Shown: positions 11,601-23,800 of the stretch, one piece after another
Layout of the letters: each line of letters begins with the position of its first letter
Position numbering within the stretch: the first letter of the stretch is position 1
Origin: Ascaris suum
Lineage: Eukaryota > Nematoda > Chromadorea > Rhabditida > Ascarididae
DNA length: 64,000 nucleotides
Direction of reading: 5' to 3'
Assembly: GCA_013433145.1 (NCBI GenBank)
Contig: CM024176.1
Coordinates: forward strand, 7,798,520 to 7,862,519
Program-made: the position numbers and the translations under genes
Notes under the pieces: generated by a model
Database searches by the model: none
What the model saw: only the letters and a program-made list of their open reading frames with translations
What the model was told of the DNA's origin: nothing

Positions 11601-14350
11601 CTGTGCAGCTGGGAACGTCGGCAGATACTTGCCAGTCATCATTTAATTATCCTGCATATCCTGGAAGAAGCTAGTCTGCGTTGTGTTGTTGAGCGTGCAC
11701 ATTGAAGTTTATATTCGGTCATCTCATGCACAAAATAGTAGAACTCAATTGGGCTGACTTAACTCATTTCTCCTCAGGTCTTCTTTAATTTTTTTCGCTC
11801 CCTTTTTGGTTTTCATTAGTGTTGTCGTTGGCGAGAGGTCGAGTGTGTCACTTGAATACATTTCAAAAAGTATTCGTGGTTAAAATCACAGCCACATTAT
11901 AAGTTCCCTCGATTACTGATGGTGCGGTTTGAAAATGCAACTCTAGGAGAAAGATGAGTGTTTTCGATCATTAATTTTTATAAACGGACAATTTGTTCAG
12001 CAGTGTGCAGTTTGGATCAAATGCGATCGAGGTTGATGATAATCGCCTTTGGCCACCGATGAAATAATCGATTTCATCGAATCGTTTCTACTATTGTGTG
12101 AGAATATTTTTTAAAGATCAGAAACACTGGGACCGCCTGTCGTTGAAGCGGAAGGAAGCAATAAAGTGGAAAGTTTTGATCGAGGAAACAGCGAAAAGGA
12201 CGAAAATAGTGAAGCTGACGAGGAAGTGCAGGTTCATGATGTTTCATTGATAGAAGCGTGTCTATTACATAACGGATGCGATGTAGAAATGCATAGCAAA
12301 TTTTGAAATGGGTTAAAGGAGGGTTTTGAAACCTATACTGAACATTCTCTTCCAAAAATCCGTCAAAATTGTCCACGTAGAACATCCCATTCCTTCGCAA
12401 TTATCAACCAAAATTATCCGTTAAGACCCACTCCTATATTGAGTATAGGCTGATGAAAGATGTTAATGGTTGTTACTGAAGTGGTCAGCAACGACGATTG
12501 TTGAACTGAAACATTAGGAGAGTATCTGTAGCAGAAGAACGTTTGATTGATAGCCAAAATATGCTGACTGGTTTGAATTTTCCAGACTACGCAACGATAT
12601 CCTCTCAGTTTAAGTTGGGAAATATTTCGTTCAACGTTGTCGGTGGTTCCGCTTTCTATAGTTGCTGCATATTGGCAGTCCAGTTGTTATTGGCATAGCT
12701 TTTCGATTTTTAAGCATCCCTATCAGTGATGACATCTGGCCTATCCTTTCTTTGCTGCAGGTTGCTGTTTTTCGCACTTATGGAGGGACCTCATTCAAAA
12801 ATACGCCTTTGGATATATGAGTGCAATTTGTGCAGATACAGAATGCACAAGAACTGGAAATTGAATATGTTTCTAAATGAGATCATATTAAGGTGTGAAA
12901 TATAAGTCAGTCTCGAATTGAGGTCTGCAAAGATCAGTGACGGATGCCAGGGAAGGGAATATGAGCTTAGTAGCTCAGATGAAGCACAAAAAATTTGCTA
13001 CTCCGAGGTGCTTAAAATTTTTGACGTGAGTAGCTGAGCGCAATTACTGCACACCATCTTTTTTTGCGAATCATTGACGTAGAATAAATGTGTAAATAGG
13101 TTACTCTCACCTTGTGGAAGAAGTTTTAAGTTCATATAAGCGAATCGTTTTAAAATAAACTTTTGTAAGGTGAATGTCTGCCGGTGACGGTGTGAGGTGT
13201 CACAATGTCGAAGGTAAATCGTTTTGCTTTCGTCGTTGTGCATTCACTCTTTGTTAACGATAACGTCATTATTTCGAAAGCGAGAAAAATTGCTTTGCAA
13301 TTCATATAAGTGAAATCTCTGCATCAGTGCTAAAGTAACTGCTTTATTTTTTTTTGATCAGTTTTTATTTGGTAAAAAAATTGCTTCAACCTACAAGGTC
13401 GTATCGGACACTTCGATTGGTCGCCTTATTCCATACTAATGAGTTTACACAGGGTATTCGATTATTCTTACATACGGCACATTGAGAATTACTCTAATGA
13501 ATGCATTTGAACTTGCGCAGTGCTTCTTTTGGTAATAGTAGAGATTCTTAGAACGAATTCAGACATTCATATGGTCAAAAGCGGTTGGAAGTGGGCCGCA
13601 ATAAACGAACGATGATTGTATTCGGCTTTATAGCGATGTGGCTATAATCACACCGAATGATTTCACATAAGGAGCAATGAGTTCATAGAATCACTTCCAA
13701 GCCGCTATATATGAGAAGTGAAGGCAATACTGTGATATTTGAAATTTTAGTTTTGCTGTGATGATTTATAAATGGAATTGCAACCTATGCTTTTTTCTGC
13801 ATGATTTTGAATTCTGAGGGAGCCCTAAACTAATCTTCTTTTTTTTCACTTCGATTTCGGCATTTTTCCAACAGAAAATCGAAACGCAACTTGAAATTGA
13901 GTTTATTCTATAGCGTCACGTTTAGTGCGGTTGCCATATTTTTGTTGTCCGATGTGTTTTAAAAAATTTTAATGGATTCTTTGGGAATAAATTCGCTTCT
14001 TTAACGCTACTGTCTACCACAGTAGTATTCCATCGTTTACTCCCTCTTTCCATCCACAATCTTTCAGTTTTACAGATGCGCCAGCAAATATCTTTTGTTG
14101 ATCCACGAAGGGAATGTCAATGTTTTTTACAAGGCTTTATTCCTTTCATGCTTTTGTGTCCTTTAACCCTGTCAAGCCTAAAATCATTTTCCAGACAACT
14201 CAAATCGATGAGTCGGAGACGAGGTTGCTGCACCAATCGTTCATGTTGAATCCATCACAGACGGTCTACGAATACGTCACTGGTCACGGTGCCAAAATCG
14301 TTGATTTCTTCAGAACTGAAATTGGAGAATATGCCAACAAAAGTGGTTGA
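5526..14350 (+). CDS. tsfm: Mitochondrial translation elongation factor Ts, 8 exons, complete
   Basis: EF-Ts is the guanine-nucleotide exchange factor that recycles mitochondrial EF-Tu. Exons: 5526-5624, 7225-7370, 8524-8647, 9062-9155, 9959-10114, 10820-10943, 12117-12231, 14195-14350. Every junction keeps phase, giving about 337 residues; human TSFM is about 325. Residues 1-25 are Arg/Ser/Leu-rich without acids until residue 21, as in a mitochondrial targeting peptide. Residues 38-53 ([16 protein letters not shown]) match EF-Ts signature 1 in the UBA-like N-domain that contacts EF-Tu. Residues 106-116 ([11 protein letters not shown]) match signature 2. Residues about 170-250 ([13 protein letters not shown], later QHVVGM) are the dimerisation/C-terminal core. 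Exon 7 is an acidic insert and exon 8 holds the conserved [11 protein letters not shown] end. The start was chosen because it opens the targeting peptide directly below a splice acceptor. Oddities are a GC-AG intron after exon 6 and N instead of the usual K at the exon 2/3 junction. Exon edges are predicted; family identity is firm. Confidence 0.95.
7225..7370 (+). CDS. tsfm: tsfm exon 2: EF-Ts N-terminal (UBA-like) domain
   Basis: The acceptor is ttgttgcag. The exon encodes 48 residues covering the [12 protein letters not shown] motif, then [20 protein letters not shown]. It ends at donor AA|gtattc with two bases carried over. An imperfect tandem repeat follows in the intron at 7565-7690. 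Confidence 0.93.
7565..7690 (+). repeat. Imperfect tandem duplication in tsfm intron 2
   Basis: Two copies of a unit of about 57 bp. CAGTTGCCGxTTGAAGGAAA appears near 7567 and 7623, CAACAGCTTTCAACAC near 7608 and 7655, and AATAACTAAAGCT near 7583 and 7672. The copies differ by a few substitutions and an internal deletion. Confidence 0.75.
8524..8647 (+). CDS. tsfm: tsfm exon 3: EF-Ts core with ETDFV signature
   Basis: The acceptor is atgttttag and the donor is CTT|gtacgt. Encoded residues include [16 protein letters not shown], the diagnostic EF-Ts signature 2 region. The first base completes the split codon from exon 2 (AA+C, Asn). Confidence 0.93.
9062..9155 (+). CDS. tsfm: tsfm exon 4
   Basis: 31 codons plus one base, between acceptor ctttcatag and donor AAAC|gtcagt. 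It continues the core with [16 protein letters not shown]. No frameshift is seen. Confidence 0.85.
9959..10114 (+). CDS. tsfm: tsfm exon 5: EF-Ts dimerisation core
   Basis: The acceptor is atttccag and the donor is CGAG|gtacca. It encodes [16 protein letters not shown], then [10 protein letters not shown]. The IGKLGEN block is one of the most conserved parts of mitochondrial EF-Ts. Confidence 0.93.
10820..10943 (+). CDS. tsfm: tsfm exon 6, ends at a GC splice donor
   Basis: The acceptor is aatttacag. It encodes [16 protein letters not shown] and ends [10 protein letters not shown]. The only donor that keeps the frame into exon 7 is ATGAG|gcaagt, a GC donor with an otherwise perfect consensus. 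The alternative CAA|gttgtt breaks the frame at the next junction. Confidence 0.85.
12117..12231 (+). CDS. tsfm: tsfm exon 7: acidic insert
   Basis: 38 codons after acceptor ttttttaaag, ending CAG|gttcat. The peptide starts [14 protein letters not shown] and becomes rich in Asp/Glu. Mitochondrial EF-Ts proteins carry a variable acidic insert at this position, after the QHVVGM motif. Confidence 0.75.
14195..14350 (+). CDS. tsfm: tsfm exon 8: C-terminus and stop
   Basis: The acceptor is catttccag. It encodes 51 residues, with [18 protein letters not shown] and [14 protein letters not shown] matching the conserved EF-Ts C-terminus, then TGA at 14348-14350. Confidence 0.93.
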   Translation, partial: TTQIDESETRLLHQSFMLNPSQTVYEYVTGHGAKIVDFFRTEIGEYANKSG

Positions 14351-14420
14351 TTCTATAGAGGAATTTCATCGGTTTTAACTTTTGCCTGCTTTATGTTAAT
14401 TGTATCTGTTCATGTTGAAC

Positions 14421-14445
14421 AATCTGAAATATAAAGTACTGCATA
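14421..14445 (+). terminator. Weak polyadenylation region after tsfm
   Basis: No AATAAA is present within 150 nt of the stop. The nearest variant is AATATAAAG about 80 nt downstream, in an A/T-rich stretch. Its use is uncertain. Confidence 0.25.
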
Positions 14446-14646
14446 TTGAGCGGGTTTATCGTTGCTTTCGGGCACTAGGTTGTGAACGGAGAGGCTAATT
14501 TCGAAATTGGGACGAAACGTTTACTTGCAGGCATACATTGAAACCATTTAGGGGAAACTTTTCTCATTGGGTCGGTATATGCGTTATTCACTTGCATTCA
14601 CGTATCTATGCGGATGAGATAGACATATGTGAGCAGCCGTGTTCAG

Positions 14647-14811
14647 AGTTCATCATCTTCCTTCCCCTCCCCTCCCCATCTCCGGTTCTCGCACAAAAGT
14701 GAAAGCGATTTTGAACTAATGCGGCCCCCCTCACAGGAGCCTTTGCGGCCTAAAAATGCTGAGGGTTTTCGGAGCACGAGCAGCCCGCGAGGCCCATGGG
14801 ATCTCTTCGCC
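14647..14811 (+). CDS. Gene 2 exon 1
   Basis: It follows acceptor cgtgttcag, possibly the trans-splice site, and runs open in one frame to donor GCC|gtgagg. The first ATG is at 14719; sequence upstream of it in the same frame is open and Ser/Pro-rich. From ATG it encodes 31 residues ending SPRGPWDLFA. The phase-0 end matches the exon at 15293. Confidence 0.5.
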
Positions 14812-17800
14812 GTGAGGGGTGATAGAAACGCGCATGATGTCTTCATGAGCAGGAAAAGTTCTCCTTAGAGATATACAGTATATTCAAATGAGATGTGCCG
14901 AAAGGAAATGTGATGCAGAAATGTTTTTGGACAAAGAACAATTTACTGCAAAAGAAGAGATCGAGATGATATAGTAAGAAAGCGCAACGAAAAACGAGAC
15001 ACACGGAAGCTGAGGACACTCAATGTCGATATATCATAAAGATATTCGCCTAAGCGCAGTGAAGTAAAACGTCGAACTTTGATCGATTGAAAATAAAACG
15101 CTGAAATTGGGGGAATCACATCGTGCCGTAGCTCTCCTTTCTTTTTAATTTCACCACCATTTTGTTGCAACAAACACTATGAGCAATCGAAACTTGCCTA
15201 TGTGACCCGTCGCAGACGAGGGGTAACGGTCACGCGAAAATGTCCTAAGTTACAGGGCTGTATTGCATAGAATTTCTTTGTTTGAACTTCAGGGTTGTAC
15301 ACAACTTAGCAATGCAGTGGAAGCGGAAATTCAACATTTTCAGCATTTTTTTCGTGAAAACTTGCAAAAGGTAAACGATAAGTGGCGCACATTACTGAAC
15401 TTAATATCGAGAAGGCCTACGATACCGTCAAGCCATGCATAAGCCTTCAACCAGTGGAGAATGTGATTCATATGAACGGAAACACTCTCAATTTATTAAA
15501 AAGTTATATGAGCAGGCATAAAGTGGAAATATTTTCAAGCCGCACAATATGTGAAGAAAAAACCATCGATTTCGAAGCGCTACAAAGTGCTATACATTCC
15601 TTTCTGTTTAACTGCTTTTCTTTTTTCCGCTCTCGGGAAAATATTGTTTTGTAGAAAACTGAAGGTTTAACACTGGCAAAATACAAAAACACCCCAATTC
15701 CAAGAGTTAGAAACAAAGAGAGGAAACATGAAGAACAAAATTTGACCCCTAAAATAACAATCGTTGACAGGAGTTTTGGGGACAATTGATGCTAGCTTAA
15801 TATAACTTTTGAACTGCGCTGTACTATTCTTCTTTCCTTCGGAAATTTCAGAAAAGAAAAACTCACTGCAAGAGTTATTCGAGCTTTATCTATATGAGGA
15901 TAGTGAACTTTTTGCTCCTTCTTGCTCTTCATGACCTACTGACCTATATGGTCATGAAGAGCATTTGTATGGTCATTTGTATATTTTCGCACTTCGGAAC
16001 GTTGAAATTAATGAATACATTACAGTTTTCCAGCTCTTAAGTTTTTCAAGTAATATTATTTTGTACTTTAGAGCATGAAAAGTTTCATAAATCAAGCGAT
16101 AATATTCTTCATTGACTCTGAATTGTCGAGAGTTTGATTGTATGACATCATGCCATGACAAAAAATGTCAATTTATACTAGATCATGCTTCAGCAGCCAC
16201 ATATGCAGCCTCGCACATACGAGCATGCGCACATTACGATCTGATGAAATAGAGCTATTGACAATCTGAGCCTTTGATTGCATGCTAAAAGATTTCTTTA
16301 GTCTCTGCTGGCCATATCGCAAACCGTGCCAGAAGTCCATGCATGAACTATTACGCATGCTTGTAAGAAGGAGGAGAGTAGAAGCGATAGGTCATGTAGA
16401 TGTTGGTGGATGCCCATATGTTGCGGAATAAGAGATGTCATACTGTTAGGTTGCGGAACAATATAATAGCGAAGTTCCGAGTTTTTAAAGTCGATGGCAT
16501 CGAATAAGTGCTTATATCACTTCTGCATTCCAACGTCTAAACTGTTCTGATGTGTGAATTTCGCGGTGTTACCCTATTCAGATTTGACACCTAAAATGTT
16601 TTATGAAGTACTATTCTCAAAAAGTTTCAATTTCTATTTCATCCCCGCAGATTTGCGAACTGTTTTATCCAACGGAGCAGCTGTAAAGTGCAAGCAACTT
16701 CATTTATTATGCGCATTTGCAAATTTGCTGCATACAATGCGCACATAATTGGCGTTTTGGGTTGCTAGTCGCTCATAAAGGACTTCTCTCTGTGCATTTT
16801 ACAAGTCTGAGCGTATGCGTGTGTCTGTCTAACCGTTGCAACTCTGAGGCCACCGTGGATAAAGTAATCGGATTTGATGGCTACTATATACGCCATAAAG
16901 TGAGCATACGTATCTCATTTCAATTTGATTTCTTCATCTCGAGAAGATCTACAAGCATCTGAACCTGCATATGTTTCCGGAATAGCTAAAAGGTTCAGAG
17001 GAAATAAAGAAGTAGTATGTTAGGAAACTAAGCGTCCTCAAAAGTACGGTCGTTTTGATTGCTCCATTTTGCAATCGCTGACTGGTTGTCTGTGGACGGT
17101 GGGATGGTGGCCACCGCACAGTTATAATAATGGATCTGCATGGAGGTGAGGTGGATCTCAGTCTGCGATAAAACGATTTTATTAGTCGTATTTTTATACC
17201 TGCTAGGAAGTCATCAAAGCAACAACAGTAAAATGATGCGTATTTATGCATTTCCCTTGTGAGCAAGCGGTCGATGACAATCCTGGGAATAAAAAATTGT
17301 TTTTTTTTTCTCACCGGGACCTTCCACTGAAAAATATACGCGAGCAATTTTCACGTTACGTCTGTTAGCTATGGCTCATAAAAAGACGTCTATTTAGGGA
17401 GAAGTTGGATCGAAGAGTTCAGACGTTTCAGCAAGTTCCTAAGCTTCACTCAACTTTGCTGCGTTGCAGGTTTTGCGACATATAGGTAGATAGACACATG
17501 CAGATGTGCACATGGCACTCCCTCTGCAAGAACTCTATAAGATAATCTGATTTGCAAGAATTTGCGATAAAAATTTTGGATTGGTCAAAAATTTGAAGTT
17601 TGACAAAAGGAGTGAGCAGGAGGTTACAGAAATACAAGATGATGGCACAGCTGGTGCAGACTGTGGTTGTGGTCGCGAGAATGGTGTAACTATCGGTTGC
17701 AAAGGTGACGTACATTACGCATGTGCGATAATCGAACAATTTTGCAGAATCGAATGTTATGCTCGATACGGGAGCAAGCTTTTCAGGCCATTCAGATCGA

Positions 17801-20800
17801 ATCTTTAAGTTGCGATTGTTTTGCTAGCGGAAGTTTTATTAACGCGCGATAAGATCCGGGTGCAAAATTGCAACTTCTTTGGTTATGCTCTTCCACGCAG
17901 AGCATGTATCGATCTCATGTGTGCATCTCGACCACATTTTATATGCGTCGGCAGCGTCCCAGAATCAATAGATTCTCTTAGTGCACTCACTGCTTCAGAC
18001 ATTTTTTTTTTTAAACGACGACAGGCCATTTGCCCGTCGATACTCGCCACTTCCTAATACAACGCGTTAACACCTTGCACACGTTGCTACATTTCACCTG
18101 TGATTCCCTTCAATCCATCCTGATAATAATGCCGTTTTCCTCATGAAATTCTGGAAATCTTCAACTCTAATGGTGATATAAAGTGCGAAAACTTCCAATA
18201 GTGGCAAACATCGCAAGCGTTGTCTTCGAGAATAGCGAAATTTGTATGATAGGATTGCCCAAAAGTTCATCAAGCGACACATCGTCATTGTTGTTTTGTG
18301 CGACAAAAATATGAAGCATTTATTTTAGGCTTGATCTCTACTCGACTAATAGTTTTCATATACATGTAATGTATGTTACATTTACTAATTCGATGTTGAA
18401 TTTAATGCTCAGATTAAAAAATAGAAAGATTCAGTTTTTGTATTTTTTTTTCAATTTTTTACCACTGTAAAAAATTTTCGAGGCCTGAACCGCATCAGCA
18501 GATTCCTTTCGCATCCCGATAATGTGGGTTGCCTCGAGAAGAAATCACCTCTCTTCGTTAATAATATTTGCAATTAAATCATAAGTGAATTCCCATTAAA
18601 AATTTCGTTGAAATCTTCTTCGATTAATTTAATTTGCTCACTTTATCACCTCTGTTTTTTCTATATGCAAATTACAACAAATGCCATTCCATTGAATTTC
18701 ATCGTTGGTTTCTTAGTATTTGTTTTATGAACTATAAAAGCGTCGTCGTGATATGTGTCGAATGCACGAATATCCTTTTCAATTTCAAACATTCCTTCAG
18801 AATGAGATATCCTCTATAGAAGTTTTCTAACGTCAGCCATTTATGGCTTCATTTGGGCGGTCCTAGACAATGTCGCACTAAATTAATTCCCTCAGCGACA
18901 CTATAATTTCATTAGTTGTGCAACTGACATTTATTATAGTAGTCCACACGAAGGGAGTGACGAGTCTAATTGGGGATTGGTTGGAGAACATTCGAGCACT
19001 TCTTCTTGTTTTCACTTCCCAATGCTCATTGTTCTCCGACGAAACGGTTTCCTGTACTAATCGGAAGCAAGATAGGATATAATCGGCAAAAAAATTTGCT
19101 GCACGTAAATATTAGAAATGTAAGCACATTCTCGGTATAATATCCAATATATTTCCTTTGAAAAAACTTTGTTGAACATTTCTGAGATTTATTCTGGCTT
19201 GGAATGCCAGGCACTCATTGTTTTCATTTCTGTTTTCAATATTTGTAGAAATATTGTTATGTTGATATAATGACTGGTTTATTTTGCTGTTATTGAATTA
19301 TTGAAATCAGGCGGAAATTCACGGTTTTGAACAATTAGGTGAAGCGTTTGAATGTTTGATGTCTCATTGATTATGCAAATTTGTTTGTTAGCAATTCACC
19401 GCATTAGCATGCAAGTTCGCCGAGACACTAGAAAACAACAAGATAAGTGAAAAGATGAAAGCGACAGAACGTAGCCCTAATATCCGCCTATTATTGATGG
19501 AGTTGATCTTTTTTTGCTTGCTCGCGTTTGCTGGCAAGTTATTATATCTTAGTGATGGCATTTAAGCATCACTGTTGGATTCCTCGATTCATTGCCACAT
19601 CGGTCAAATCTACATCACTGTTGTGCGGTTTTAGGATCGTTTTGTCATGCGTGAACAGTCATAACTCAACGGTTTTAATTAACAAATCTGCAAAGTTTTT
19701 ATTCCATTTATCTACCTGTTTATTAAGGAAGCCGTTAATAACGATATGAGCCGTTACTTTCTTTCCCTTGCCGTCTTGGTGAAAACGAGCCGATTTCGCT
19801 GAAATGTTTAATAAATTCTATAAGGTGATCTACCAAAATTTAGTAATAGTTCCACTTTTCAAGTGCTTTTGTAAATTTATATTTGTAAAGGCATTATAAC
19901 AGAAAAATGCGTATGCATTTACTTATGTGAGTACCTATCTGGGCATCCGTAAATTTCAACTCTACAGCTTGAAACCAGTCTGCTAGTTATCCCGGTTGAG
20001 ATGAGCATACTATTTGAGGTGGGATGATGTGAGCTCTTAAAGGTGTAGTGCATTACGTTCAGGATTAGGGACCGTTCAAAGCTCAGGTGCAAGGGGAGCT
20101 TCACAGAATACTAAATCAATCCTTCAAAACCTCGCACCATAATAATAGTTCACACATCACATTATTCCGGCAGCCACATTGAGGCGTTGTCACTTTTTTA
20201 CACTTAAAGAAATCGGAAGGTGCATGCGTTTTGCATAGTAAAGAACAAATTTCACTGCGATGTAAATGCACTCTATCGAGTTTGGAAAGGGACACAACTG
20301 CTGAAAAGCTTGTGAATTATTCGTCTCTACCATAAAATTATTTACAAATTCTGACCCATCGTTCTGGAAAAACTGAACGCATAAACCAAATGTGGCTAAA
20401 AATTTGCATATGTGAGGTCATTTCAAATTTCTCGAAGAATGGAAATGCGTGGGTTAGTTAATCTTCTGCAAAAGGTTCATGTTGGGCAGCTAGTTGGATT
20501 AAAACTCGTGTGGGTTAACGAGCATACTTTATTATTTGCCGTATTTACGAAAGCACCTGATCTGTCGAAGGGGAATGTAAAATTGCGTGCCGTCCTGGCG
20601 CGATTTCCCAAACGTCGTAAAATTATTCGTATTCTCCGCTGAAGGTGGTTTACGCACCACTTTTTGCAGAAATGACAGCAACCCAATCTATGCGTTTTTA
20701 TGAATTTGTTTTGCAAATGTGCGTTATAGTGAAATGGTATGCATGCACACATATGTATAGGCATCTCATTTAATCGAGTAGTTTTTCAGCTGTGATCACT

Positions 20801-23800
20801 GAAGCTTGAGCCGCGAGTCCTGAGTGGCATTATATCGTTACAGTTACCTCCTACGAACTATGTTCCACTGATCTATCAATGCCGGAAATTTGCAAACATT
20901 TGAAAAGATTAATAAATTTGGTGAATTTGCATCGATCGGATTTTCATTTTACATCAATCGCATAATACAGAAAGCACTTGCTGCATTGAAGAATTATGCG
21001 CGCGATCGGATCAGTTTACATATGAAGGACTAATAACATATTGTTTAGCAGTTTTTCTGAGGAAAGATGAGTGCAAACGCGTTGTAAATCTTTTGGTAGG
21101 CATCTCTTTTTTGCTTAATGCTAGCAAGTTACGAGTGAAACTGTGCGAACGAATTTAAGAAATTAGAATTTATGCTCAGAGAACACTCAAATTTGTTTTC
21201 TTTGAAACAAATTTTTCATCAGTTACATAGACATTTAAACGTTCAATAGAAATTGCTTATGTGATTCTCTATTTCTTAGGATTCCTTGCAATTGACGATG
21301 GCCCACGAAAGGCAGTGGTTAGCTTGAAACGCGTTAGAAGGCTTCTATGCTAATTTTTTTTTGGAACATGAATGCATTTCTTGATCGATGCGCTTTCCCA
21401 TTAATTAAGCCGAGTGAGCGTCCTTGTTAGGCGCTAAGAATTAAATTGCAAAGCACAATTCCAACCACCATTTCTCTTTTTTTTTTTTGCATAATCGAGA
21501 CTGATGATTTTTATTCGTCTCACTTCGAAACTATAACCTGCACAATTACAACATCGAATAATTGTCATATGAGTAGTAAAATGAGCATTTCGAATAAATG
21601 CATGCGATGCAACATGCCGAATAATGTTTTGTTTGCAGGTATAATTGAGTATTCCATTTTCAGGAATCGATATAATTGCCGTAATAAACGCTCTACGATT
21701 TGCTACGTACACTGCGACGTCTTTTAACGTTCATAGCGATTTCAACGGCTTACGAAGTCAAATACCTCTGAAGCGTTGCATCTGAGTTCACAAAGTCAGA
21801 GAAACTACTCAGCGTAGACTGGATTTTGCATTGTTTATTGGAAGCTTGCGCTATCGCCAAGTATGATAATCAACGTATGTGCGTCGAGTGTCTCCCATGA
21901 TGCACCGTCACAACATGCGCCATCACAGAATTACTATTTCACTGACGATGAGAAAGTAGCGGAGTCAACAAGCACAACAGATGCTTCTTCCCGTGACTCG
22001 ATGAAAGAAACATCGAACGATGTGTCAGCACCCGTTGTCGAATCGGTACCGATTGACACACTGAAATATAAAAAAAAGAGTGTCCATACGAAGATATTTA
22101 GGACTATAAGAAATTTGATGATTGACTCAGTCAAGAAGTGACCGGGAAATTAGGGTTGAACTTCTTCCAACTTTCATATGTTGGTCTTTCTGTTCAATCT
22201 GAATATGCTTCATTCTTACTACTTTATTGCCTTTCCTTAAGGAGAGTCACCAATCGTTCGTGACTGTCAGCATGAAAGAGATTGCTATAAATTCTATCGC
22301 GATCGGAGCAATGAAGGAATATTTGGACACCTTTTTAGAGGTTACAAAAAAGGAAGTGGTTTGAGTCTGGCTCAGCCTAGTTTTTCTTCGAATCCGAAAT
22401 ATCCACAAAACGAGTTCTTCGCCGAGTCTGCATCTTGGGAATTATTTCCTTCCTTCAAAGCCCATTCCAATCGAATGCATAACATTGGAAACTCAAAGAC
22501 ATTTAGTTCAGGCATAAGAAACACTGATATCAATTCAGAGAGAACGAGAAGAAGTGGGAAACTCAAAGGAATAAAATCCAAAATTAACTGCAAATAATTC
22601 GATCCTTCACTTTTTTCCACTTCATGGATAATTGCTAGTGCTATTAGCTTATTATTCTTGAAAATTGAATCAATTTATATTCCTAGACATTGTAGATTGT
22701 TTGCATAATTTCTCTCATTAAAATGTTTGTCAGTAAAAACATTTGCGCCATTCTTTAATAATGTTTCACACTAAAATTTATTCTTTAAATTCAGAAATGG
22801 AATAATAAATGGAATTCTTATGGTTAATTTTTTCATTTCTTTTGTCTAATCAAGAATAAAAGTGCTCAAAAATTTCCATTCTATGAAATATGCCAACAGA
22901 AAAATGAACTAATGAATTATTCGCCAATTGCTCGTATCATTATGAGCGCATCAGCTGTCACGTAATTCGCTGAATCTATATGTTGCTATCTGTTTGCTTA
23001 ATTTCTCCATTGAGTGTGTACTATCGTCGATGATATATCAATACTTGTGTTACATTTGAATAAAAGTTTGCTTTCTATTTTACTGATTTTTTTACTGACG
23101 AGAAGAAACAAATCATCATTTGCGTTTGTTAATTATCCCGTTACAATTGCTTGAAGCATTGCTATTGGTGACGGTGATTGAGTGACTGAAACGATTCAGA
23201 AAGGGATTGAATATGGATAGATAAATTGCAAAAATTAAAACCGACATTAAAATTGAAAGGTATTATGCAGTACAAGCAGCACTAGATTTAAGCAATTGCT
23301 TTTCGATTGCATCAATAGATTGAACGCCGAATTTTCTAACGTGCAAATAGTCACTGCCACAAATAAGATATTCTCTATGCTATATACCCTGAACTATGAG
23401 GTATGAGTGTGCATATGTGTGTCTGGGAGAGAGAGAGGGAGAGGGAGAAGGATGAGGGGATGGGAAAGATTGGGAAATGTCAACCGTAGTGAGTCGTCAA
23501 GCATCATTCATATCCACATTTCTTGTATATCAAATGAAAACGCATTCTGCTATTTAATGAATTTTCTCAGCACCGAAATCAGCAATTTCAAATTATTCAT
23601 CACACGCAAATACAATTTGAGGTAACAATTCCACAGAGAAAATTTTTCAAACAATGAGGAAATCTTCGAGAGAATTGTTGAAAGCGAAAGCTGCTTGACG
23701 AAATTCTTAAGTAATGATGTTTAATTTCATTTTCGTTCGGTGATTTTCCGACAAATTGAGGAAAAATTTTTTTAAATTTCACTATTGCATTTATTTTGTT

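Noticed and set aside
14700..14830. GC-rich stretch resembling the GC island at 36160
   Set aside because: On alignment by eye only short matches remain, and this stretch fits as gene 2 exon 1 in phase with strong splice sites.
15293..19501. Sorting-nexin BAR domain for gene 2
   Set aside because: Only a vague helical pattern is shared; no PX domain is present and the helices continue too far beyond the similar segment.
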